A stretch of 64,000 bases of DNA from a virus: positions 112,257-176,256 of the IMG/VR virus record IMGVR_UViG_3300027833_000012; one strand, 5' to 3'. The notes beneath the pieces were generated by a model. It was given only the letters and a program-made list of their open reading frames with translations. It was not told where the DNA came from and searched no databases. Every line of letters begins with the position of its first letter. Position 1 is the first letter of the stretch. Position numbers and translations under genes: made by a program. Below, piece after piece: positions 46,922 through 53,718 of the stretch.

Positions 46922-49390
46922 TTATAGTGGGTTTGGGTTCAATTTACCACCTCCAATGGCCATTCTAACTTCTTCCTGTATCTTAGTCGTAATATCTCTA
47001 ATAAACTCTCTATCGTTAGATAAACCATCTCCAATCGTGTCTAACCAAGAACTATCAGACTTGATATTTATATTTATGTTTAAATCGTTAAATTTATGTA
47101 ACATTTTACCATCAACACTAGAATTACCACCACCAGTTATAGCTTTAGCCAAATCTTTATTCCCGTTAACATTAGTACCAGCAATCATAGTATTATCATC
47201 AACGTTCATAAATTTATCATTACCATGAAATTGTATAACACCATCTTTAACTTGAGTTGCCTTTTGTTTAGTGTCACCAAATATAACATCACCAGAAGCG
47301 TCACCTATTTTATCACCAGCTAAACCACCAGCAATACCACCAATCAAACCACCAATAGCTGTACCAACACCTGGGAATACCATAGTTCCAATTGTAGCAC
47401 CTAAAGCCGCACCTCCCCATGCACCACCTCCAGAAGCTAAAGCTCTAACACCAGTCCTACCTACATTCTCACCAGTATCCATACCATTTTCTTTATTAGT
47501 AGTGTATTCATCGTATCCACTAATACCAGCTGATAATACACCAGCACCAGCACCACCAATCCCTTTAGCGAATTTTAACATTTTACCACCTTTACTTGCA
47601 ATTCCACCTCCAGCAGATGCAACACCACCTCCAGCAGATGCTACTGTATTAAACCCCATACCTAATTGTACCCCATTAGCGTACCATTTAATCGCACTAC
47701 CGAGTAAAGAAAGTCCTAGTGTACTTATAGCAGTAATCAATGGGTTATCAATCATAAAACCACCTACAGTACCAATAATATCAGCAGCAGTCTTACCGAA
47801 GTCCTCTATTTTTTTAAAAACCTCTTTATCCTTAAGCATTGTCATGAAATCTTTTAAAGGTTTTTCCAAACCAGATTGTAAACCTCTAGCAAATGGTAGT
47901 AATGTAGATTTAAAAATATCTCCCATATTTTTAATAATATCATCAAATGTCTCACCATTTTTAGCTCTTTCAGCAAGTGTTTCTTTTTGGTTTTTATAAT
48001 CATCAAGTATAGCGTCATTTAACTCACTAATCTTTAGTGGGTCATTTGTACCTAATCTAACAACAGCTTCACCATCTTTATTAATCTGAGCTAAAGATGC
48101 TACTAATTCTCTATCTTCATCATCTACAATTGAACTAGATACCATTGAACCAAATCTTTCAATCTTTTTTTGTTGTACAGCCATTTCCTGTAATTTCTCA
48201 ACAGCAATACCAGTAGTATTTGAAATCTCACGCATCCTATCAGCGGCCAAACCACCTTGAATTTCAAAAGAATTTGTTTCTTTATTATAACTTACAAATT
48301 CAGCTGTTGCTTTACCTATATCTTTTGCAAAACCAGCAAAATCATTTCTAGCTTTAAACATTAATTGCATAGGGTCACCTAACTTTGCGAATTCACCACC
48401 CATAACTTGTAATTTAGCAGCCATCTCAACAGCACCTTCTGGTCTAAAAACTTTTTCAGCTAATCCAGAAATACCATCCATATCTAATTTAAGTCTAGCA
48501 GCTTCATTAGCCATTTTAGCTAAACCAGCAACCCCACCTTTAAATGTAAATCTCTGAGCTAACCTTAAATTCTTTTGTAGGTTTTTAACAGCCTTATCTG
48601 AGTTAACACCCATTTTAGCGGCAGTTTGAACAGTCTCTTCCACTAAGTCTCTAGAACCAGTTACAGACATACCAAATTTATCCATTTCAGAAGCCATCAT
48701 AGCAGCACCTTCAGCACCTAAACCAGTACCCTTAGCCATCTCACCTATTGCCACTAAACCTTCTTCACTTAGAATTACTGACCTACCTATCTCTTCAGAA
48801 TAACTTTGTTGTGCTTTAGCTAAATCTTTAGTTTGGATACCCCAATCATAAGTAGTCTTAGATGCAGTATTTATGTTATCTGCAAATCCATCAGAATTAG
48901 CCTTAACAATATTCATACTTTTACCACTATCCCTTATAGCTTTATCAACTTCAAAAATACCAGTACTTTTTAATTTACCATAACCTGATTTAATTAATCC
49001 TGGTGTGGCCTTAAGACCCTTTTGGATACTATTCCAACCCAAAGCTAATTTATTAACACTACCAACCTGTGTTGCTAATTCTTTAGTAGCATCTTCTTGA
49101 ACTTTAAGATTTGCTTTATTACTTTTTAATATCTTTTTTAAAGCCTTTGCTTTTTGTTTATTATCAGAAATTTCTTGTTTTGATAATCCTAAAGTATTAT
49201 TCTTTAAATCAGAAATTTCTTTTTCTAAAAGCTTGTTTTGTTCTTTAATGAAATTAATATTTTTTTCAGCCTCACCAATATCTTTAACCGCTTTTAAATA
49301 CTTACTTGCATCTTCAGTTAAATCTTTTTGTAGTTTAGCATTTTCCTGTAAACTTTTTTTCCACTTATTGAATTCTTTATTGCTATCCAT
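46922..49390 (-). CDS. Tail tape measure protein
   Basis: This 822-aa protein sets tail length. The first 110 residues are a charged coiled coil (KLLEKEISDLKN, ALKKILKSNKANLK). A helical middle and a Gly/Ala-rich hydrophobic stretch (about residues 540-710, with GGAGAGVLSAG, GGAALGATIGT and GGLIGGIAGGLAG) follow; the latter is typical of segments that insert into the host membrane. The C-terminal 70 residues (NINININIKSD...) probably contact the tail tip. The gene lies just after the gp26-like and 454-aa genes, as expected. At about 1.5 angstroms per residue the length predicts a tail near 120 nm, an estimate only. Confidence 0.88.
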   Translation of the reverse strand: MDSNKEFNKWKKSLQENAKLQKDLTEDASKYLKAVKDIGEAEKNINFIKEQNKLLEKEISDLKNNTLGLSKQEISDNKQKAKALKKILKSNKANLKVQEDATKELATQVGSVNKLALGWNSIQKGLKATPGLIKSGYGKLKSTGIFEVDKAIRDSGKSMNIVKANSDGFADNINTASKTTYDWGIQTKDLAKAQQSYSEEIGRSVILSEEGLVAIGEMAKGTGLGAEGAAMMASEMDKFGMSVTGSRDLVEETVQTAAKMGVNSDKAVKNLQKNLRLAQRFTFKGGVAGLAKMANEAARLKLDMDGISGLAEKVFRPEGAVEMAAKLQVMGGEFAKLGDPMQLMFKARNDFAGFAKDIGKATAEFVSYNKETNSFEIQGGLAADRMREISNTTGIAVEKLQEMAVQQKKIERFGSMVSSSIVDDEDRELVASLAQINKDGEAVVRLGTNDPLKISELNDAILDDYKNQKETLAERAKNGETFDDIIKNMGDIFKSTLLPFARGLQSGLEKPLKDFMTMLKDKEVFKKIEDFGKTAADIIGTVGGFMIDNPLITAISTLGLSLLGSAIKWYANGVQLGMGFNTVASAGGGVASAGGGIASKGGKMLKFAKGIGGAGAGVLSAGISGYDEYTTNKENGMDTGENVGRTGVRALASGGGAWGGAALGATIGTMVFPGVGTAIGGLIGGIAGGLAGDKIGDASGDVIFGDTKQKATQVKDGVIQFHGNDKFMNVDDNTMIAGTNVNGNKDLAKAITGGGNSSVDGKMLHKFNDLNININIKSDSSWLDTIGDGLSNDREFIRDITTKIQEEVRMAIGGGKLNPNPL

Positions 49391-49394
49391 AATA

Positions 49395-50759
49395 TTAATC
49401 TACGTAAACTTTAACTTCTCTCTTTTCTTTATATTTTTCATCACCAATAAACATAATGACTTCACATTCATAAATATTCTCATCTGCGTTTTTTAAAGAT
49501 AATAAATTAATTTTATGTGGACCATTCTTATTAACTTTAAGACTTTTTATTAAAACACCAGTTAAAGACCTTTTTATAACCTTACCAAAATATTTTTCAC
49601 CTTCATATAATTTAACATTATTTTTTACGAAGTATTTATTAGTTAATTCATATCTAACTTCCATATTAACCCTGTACAATTCTTTAAAGGTATGTGGTTC
49701 AGACCCGTCAATAATATCACCACTTCTAGAATTAAAATATTTTGTAAGTATGTTTTGTAAAGCAAAAAAACCTTGAGGGTTTTTACCAGTTATTAAATCC
49801 CAAAAAGTAGGTTTTTTTGAAAAAGCATTTCTTAAGTTTGGACTTTGTAACGCTAGTTTCATTGCTTCACTTTTACTTAACTTTTTAACCTCACCTTCTA
49901 CTGAATCTTTATCATTTTTAAATTCTTTTTCTTCAGGTGATACATTTGATTCATCAAAAGCTACAATACCGTTAATTGTAAATGGTTCTTTATTTTTTTC
50001 ACCATCATCATTAGTGGTATTTAAATACCTATTCATCTTTATTGTGAATTTATAAGAATCGTTAGAAGTGTCTAACTCAACATTTTCAGTTGAAGCATCG
50101 AACTCTAAGTCAGAATCAACCAATTCACTGTAACCCCTAGCACCCTTACCCTTAGTTGTAACTAACTCTAGGTTTGTAAATTTTGAACCAGAATTAATAA
50201 CAGTAAAATACAATTCACTATCATCATCTAATGTGAATTTATAACTACTACCATCTTTCATAGAGTTTAATTCTCTAACTAATTCCTCTAACTCTGGTGT
50301 GACTTCTTTTTTATCATCAACTTTATTATCAGCTTTATTATCAGCTTCTTCTTCAGGGTCTATAATATCTATTGTAGTTTTAGGATTTTTAAGTTTGTCG
50401 TAAATTTCTATTTTTTCTATATTACGCTCTTTCTTTTCATTCCATTGTCTTACATCCCCAATTTTACTAAGTTCTTTTTGTTTATGGATGTATTTTACAG
50501 TTAATTCATTACCTATTAAATCGCTAGGTGTGAAAAAATAAATGTTATTACTATTTACTGTACCAATATCAACACTTTCCATTCTAACTTGGTTTCCAAC
50601 ATTATCTAATACCCTAAATTTTAGTTGATTCGCATTTTCTTTAGTTATAACGATTATATCACCCTTATCTAAATTAGGAACAACTTTATTTATTTTATCT
50701 TCTAAAATTAAAGATTCTATTAATTTTAATTGGTTTTCATTTATTTTTATCTTTCTCAT
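49395..50759 (-). CDS. Unknown protein between tail assembly protein and tape measure
   Basis: This 454-aa protein begins MRKIKINENQLKLIESLILE, a short amphipathic helix. Beta-type stretches follow, then an acidic Lys/Asp-rich linker near 145 (EEEADNKADNKVDDKKE). A middle part is Thr/Ser/Asp-rich, a helical part follows (NLRNAFSKKPTFWDLITGKN, then GFFALQNILTKYFNS), and a strand-rich end closes it. It lies four bases before the tape measure gene. A tail assembly or tape-measure partner is possible. No enzymatic motif was recognised. Confidence 0.45.
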   Translation of the reverse strand: MRKIKINENQLKLIESLILEDKINKVVPNLDKGDIIVITKENANQLKFRVLDNVGNQVRMESVDIGTVNSNNIYFFTPSDLIGNELTVKYIHKQKELSKIGDVRQWNEKKERNIEKIEIYDKLKNPKTTIDIIDPEEEADNKADNKVDDKKEVTPELEELVRELNSMKDGSSYKFTLDDDSELYFTVINSGSKFTNLELVTTKGKGARGYSELVDSDLEFDASTENVELDTSNDSYKFTIKMNRYLNTTNDDGEKNKEPFTINGIVAFDESNVSPEEKEFKNDKDSVEGEVKKLSKSEAMKLALQSPNLRNAFSKKPTFWDLITGKNPQGFFALQNILTKYFNSRSGDIIDGSEPHTFKELYRVNMEVRYELTNKYFVKNNVKLYEGEKYFGKVIKRSLTGVLIKSLKVNKNGPHKINLLSLKNADENIYECEVIMFIGDEKYKEKREVKVYVD

Positions 50760-50791
50760 GATATTGCTACTTTACTATAAATAGTTAATAA

Positions 50792-50827
50792 AACAAAAAA
50801 AATACCTAACAGATTAGCTAGGTATTT
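50792..50827 (-). terminator. Intrinsic terminator after the frameshift extension frame
   Basis: On the minus strand AAATACCTA and TAGGTATTT form a 9-bp stem with a 10-nt loop, followed directly by a run of eight T and more T. The stop codon of the second-frame ORF (50814) lies in the loop. It ends the sheath-tube-gp26-like unit before the 454-aa gene. Confidence 0.85.
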
Positions 50828-51086
50828 CTCCATTTTTTAATTTACTCTTAAGCATTTGCCCACTAACCCTAGTATTTCTACTACCCTTTGAGTTACTACT
50901 TGTTGATTTATTCGATTGTTCCTCCATCACCTCTTTTTTCCTCTCATTTTCATTCATAAAAAGTTGAAGGTAATATCTTCTCTCATGGGTTGGCATACTA
51001 AGTATATCTTGGTAACCAAAACCTAAGTGTTTTGTACATGCATATATCTCTTCTAATAAGAATTTCTTATAAGATGGTGTCAGGCC
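50814..51086 (-). CDS. Second-frame extension of the gp26-like tail assembly protein (frameshift ORF)
   Basis: From the T7 run at 51087-51093 a second frame stays open for 90 residues (GLTPSYKKFLLEEIYACTKH, then LGFGYQDILSMPTHERRYYL) down to the stop at 50814. It has no ATG before 50996, yet the part upstream of that ATG reads like a real folded protein continuous with the rest. The FGL.P.Y...L.EEIY pattern followed by MP..ERR resembles the C-terminal extensions of tail assembly chaperones. It is best read as the downstream part of a frameshift fusion of about 482 aa. Internal initiation at 50996 would give a 60-aa protein instead. Confidence 0.7.
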   Translation of the reverse strand, partial: GLTPSYKKFLLEEIYACTKHLGFGYQDILSMPTHERRYYLQLFMNENERKKEVMEEQSNKSTSSNSKGSRNTRVSGQMLKSKLKNGEIPS

Positions 51087-52263
51087 AAAAAAAGTTGAGG
51101 TTAAGGGGAAGAAACGTTTTTATAGACCCACCTCCAGGAGTCTTAACATCGATTCTTAAATCAATGCCACATTCAAGCGTCTGAACAAATGCTCTTAGCT
51201 TTTGAACTTCTAGAGTTCTAATATTTTTAACATATTCTGAAATAAACCCTTTATCTCTATTACCATCAACTTCCACTATTTGACTTTCAAGAACATAAGT
51301 GTTTTCATTATTAATTAATTCTCCAGAATCCTTATCATCCTCTATTAATTTCTCAATAGCCTCAACCTCACCAACATTAAGTAATTTAATTTTCAATTGT
51401 GTTCCACTTAAAGGCATTTTAAAATCAAATAAACCTTCAGAATCTGGGTCAGCCTCTAACTCAACAGTTTTTAACTCATTTAAATCAACTATAGTATCAA
51501 ATGGTATACCATTTTTATCTGTAACTTGAATAGGGTATTTTTCACCGTAACCAGTAGCTCTAAGCCATATCATAATAGCATTCCTATCACCAGTATGTAA
51601 ATCTTTATAACGTAAACCTGGTTCTAATAATTTTCTATTAATTAAAATTTCAAGAAAATCACCACTTTCAATCAAATTAGGTGATGTAAGTATATTTTCA
51701 TCAGCCGTTGTAAGGTAAGCAACCTTAACAGATTTTTTCTTATTTGGATAAGTTTTTCCTCTAGACGGTAAAGGAATAACATCAAAAGCTTGATTCATTT
51801 GTGGTTGACTTATTTTCTCAATGTAAGGGTCGTAATCAACAACCTTTTCTTCTTTAGTATATTGAGTTGTACTAACTTGCCTCTCCACAACATCCGAGCT
51901 TCTCATATTAGTTGAATTCTCAACATAATTAGCTTCATCTCCATAAGCATATGGGTTTGAATTTGCTCTTGGTTTTTCACTTTCTTTCTTCTTAGTAAAT
52001 CTCCTATCAATTTCTTCAGCTTTAAGTTGGTCTTGTTTCAACTTTTCCTCACGAATCCTAATTTGCTCTTCAGTATTTTTTTTCATCTGTAAAGCCGCTG
52101 ACTCTTCACCAGAAGAAATAGTCCCACTATAATCACCTTTAGATATTCTTTCCCTATTTTCTTCCTCATATTGTCTAGCAATCCTAGTACCATTCTCATT
52201 AGCCTGGTTAATCATATTACTACTATTATTTTTAGGAAATACGTTTGGTTTTTTTTCACTCAT
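51067..52263 (-). CDS. T4 gp26-like baseplate/tail assembly protein, zero-frame product
   Basis: This 398-aa protein has a disordered, highly charged N-terminal 150 residues (repeated Glu/Lys/Arg, RIREEKLKQDQLK). The folded C-terminal domain follows the T4_baseplate family plan: FDVIPLPSRGKTYPNKK, LTTADENILTSPNLI, GDFLEILINRK, then LHTGDRNAIMIWLRATGYG and later a small beta domain. It sits between tail tube and tape measure, the universal site of tail assembly chaperones. The gene ends at 51067 a few codons after a seven-T run that probably shifts ribosomes into the 50814-51086 frame. It would bind the tape measure during tail assembly. Confidence 0.7.
   Translation of the reverse strand: MSEKKPNVFPKNNSSNMINQANENGTRIARQYEEENRERISKGDYSGTISSGEESAALQMKKNTEEQIRIREEKLKQDQLKAEEIDRRFTKKKESEKPRANSNPYAYGDEANYVENSTNMRSSDVVERQVSTTQYTKEEKVVDYDPYIEKISQPQMNQAFDVIPLPSRGKTYPNKKKSVKVAYLTTADENILTSPNLIESGDFLEILINRKLLEPGLRYKDLHTGDRNAIMIWLRATGYGEKYPIQVTDKNGIPFDTIVDLNELKTVELEADPDSEGLFDFKMPLSGTQLKIKLLNVGEVEAIEKLIEDDKDSGELINNENTYVLESQIVEVDGNRDKGFISEYVKNIRTLEVQKLRAFVQTLECGIDLRIDVKTPGGGSIKTFLPLNLNFFWPDTIL
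51087..51093 (-). other. Probable programmed frameshift site (seven-T run)
   Basis: On the minus strand the zero frame reads AAC TTT TTT TGG CCT and ends seven codons after the T run at 51067. Moving +1 (or -2) on the T run gives TTT GGC CTG ACA and joins the 90-residue second frame. A one-base sequencing error in the homopolymer is the alternative, so raw reads should be checked. Confidence 0.6.
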
Positions 52264-52326
52264 AATTTTATTATTTAAAACTTATTATTGGTAATTTACT
52301 TAATAAATACAATAAGTAAAGTTTTA

Positions 52327-52358
52327 TTTGCTTATTAAGAATAAAAATAGTAACTTTG
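52327..52358 (+). promoter_or_regulatory. Bacteroidota-type promoter for the metallophosphoesterase
   Basis: TTTG (52327-52330) is followed after exactly 20 bases by TAACTTTG (52351-52358), a near-perfect match to the Bacteroidota TTTG/TAnnTTTG consensus. It lies 18 bases before the ATG at 52376, in the divergent gap with the gp26-like gene. Confidence 0.85.
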
Positions 52359-52375
52359 TATAAAATATAATAATA

Positions 52376-53101
52376 ATGTTAAATAAAGAAAATAATTTTT
52401 GGTTCATAGGTGACACACATGGTAATCATAAGTTAATTATGTATGAAATAAAACAAAAAGACATAAAAAATGTTGATATGTTTCATGTTGGTGATTTTGG
52501 TGTAGGTTTTACTAGTGATTCAAATGAACAGGACCAATTAAATTATTTTAATGGTTTTTTAAAGAAAAGGGGTATAAATTTACATGTTTTTCGTGGTAAT
52601 CATGATAACCCAGATTACTTTAAAGGTAAACATATATTTTCTAATTTAAAATTACATGAAGATTATACTGTATTAGAAATTGAAGGTAAAAAAATACTAG
52701 GTGTTGGTGGTGGTATCAGTATTGACCGTGAACCTAGGAAATTAAACCATAAAAAAATTACATGGTGGGAAGACGAGATTTTTATTTTAGACGAAGATAA
52801 AATAAATGAAATAAGTGGTGTTGATATTTTAATAACCCATACAGCACCATCTTTTTTACCACCAATTAATGCGGATGGTAATTTTCCTTGGATTGTTAAA
52901 CAGTTCGTACCTGATGACCCTAACCTTTTACATGACTTAATTAATGAACGTGAAAATTTAAGTGAGTTACTTCTTTTATTAGAGGATAAAAATAATATAA
53001 AACACCATTTTTATGGTCACTTTCATAGTAATTATATGACATTAATTGATGGTTGTGTACATATATGTTTAGAAATAGGTCAATTTTATGAGTTAAAATA
53101 A
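52376..53101 (+). CDS. Calcineurin-like metallophosphoesterase (plus-strand accessory gene)
   Basis: This 241-aa protein has the full metallophosphoesterase signature: Asp13 and His15 in FIGDTHGNH, Asp40 in HVGDFG, Asn75-His76 in RGNHDN, His155 in ILITHTAP, and His215/His217 in FYGHFHSN. These bind two metal ions and hydrolyse phosphoester bonds in nucleotides, nucleic acids or proteins; the substrate here is unknown. It is the only large plus-strand gene, has its own promoter and bidirectional terminator, and interrupts the tube/gp26-like order. That is the layout of a 'moron' gene. Host-takeover or anti-defence roles are possible but unproven. Confidence 0.9.
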   Translation: MLNKENNFWFIGDTHGNHKLIMYEIKQKDIKNVDMFHVGDFGVGFTSDSNEQDQLNYFNGFLKKRGINLHVFRGNHDNPDYFKGKHIFSNLKLHEDYTVLEIEGKKILGVGGGISIDREPRKLNHKKITWWEDEIFILDEDKINEISGVDILITHTAPSFLPPINADGNFPWIVKQFVPDDPNLLHDLINERENLSELLLLLEDKNNIKHHFYGHFHSNYMTLIDGCVHICLEIGQFYELK

Positions 53102-53129
53102 AAAAGGTTCCCAAATTGGGAACCTTTTT
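53101..53129. terminator. Bidirectional terminator between phosphoesterase and tail tube genes
   Basis: GGTTCCC and GGGAACC, extended by five A and five T, form a 12-bp symmetrical stem with loop AAATT. It lies between two convergent genes (stops at 53101 and 53150) and can end both transcripts. Confidence 0.95.
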
Positions 53130-53149
53130 ATGTTTATGATATTTCTTTA

Positions 53150-53638
53150 TTAGAATAAAAGTATTGCTCTATCGAAACGTAAATCAGCTGTAATATCAGC
53201 TATTGAATCGTCATCCATAGATAAGTCTCCAAAATTAACTGTTGTAAGCATAGTACCTTGAAGTACCCATTTCTCAATAACAACTCCAGTAGGGTCTAAC
53301 ATTTCAACTTCGATATCTTTTTTATATCCAGCCGCATAACCTTGTCTACCAGTTATAGATTCAGATTGTAAACGAACCCATTCCATAATTGCTTGAGCCG
53401 CAGAAGGACCAATAGGGTCTCTAAACGTTACAGAAATTGCTTCCCAAGTAAATCTACCTATTACCCAAGTAGATGTGTTAAGGAACGGTATTTCTACCTC
53501 ATTTTGATTAATTGATGGTCTAGAAGCAGAAGCTAACCACCATTCTTGAATACCTAATTCTGCTGGAAACCTTAAAAGCCATCTATTCTTTCTTTTTGGT
53601 TCATAAGGTACGGGCATTTTCATTAGTAAATCAGCCAT
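53150..53638 (-). CDS. Tail tube protein (gp19-like)
   Basis: This 162-aa protein matches the tail tube family of T4-like phages. Signs are the start LLMKMPVPYEPKRKNRWLLR, the block WLASASRPSINQNEVEIPF, TSTWVIGRFTWEAISVTFRD and the end DLRFDRAILLF. T4 gp19 is 163 aa. It stacks as hexamers inside the sheath and conducts DNA. It directly follows the sheath gene with an 80-bp gap that holds a hairpin, and is followed by a bidirectional terminator, so it can be expressed at a higher level than its neighbours. No signal or membrane segment, as expected. Confidence 0.9.
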   Translation of the reverse strand: MADLLMKMPVPYEPKRKNRWLLRFPAELGIQEWWLASASRPSINQNEVEIPFLNTSTWVIGRFTWEAISVTFRDPIGPSAAQAIMEWVRLQSESITGRQGYAAGYKKDIEVEMLDPTGVVIEKWVLQGTMLTTVNFGDLSMDDDSIADITADLRFDRAILLF

Positions 53639-53682
53639 AGTTTATTGTTTTAGTTTTTTAATTTTATTATTTAATTATAAAT

Positions 53683-53707
53683 ATGGGGAAATTAATTATT
53701 TCCCCAT
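53683..53707 (-). promoter_or_regulatory. Hairpin between sheath and tube genes
   Basis: ATGGGGAAA and TTTCCCCAT form a perfect 9-bp stem with a 7-nt loop, 12 bases after the sheath stop. No T run follows on the minus strand, so it is unlikely to be an efficient terminator. It may protect the sheath mRNA 3' end or set sheath/tube stoichiometry. Confidence 0.7.
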
Positions 53708-53718
53708 AATTTATTTAT

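Noticed and set aside
47271-47999. A 242-residue open frame on the plus strand, very rich in Pro, Ala and Ile
   Set aside because: It is the antisense of the Gly/Ala-rich part of the tape measure gene. Its Pro-rich composition follows from reversed Gly/Ala codons, and it has no promoter or ribosome site.
50814-50996. Separate 60-aa gene starting at ATG 50996
   Set aside because: The 30 codons before this ATG in the same frame look like genuine protein and join the T7 slip site. A frameshift extension explains the region better, though internal initiation is not excluded.
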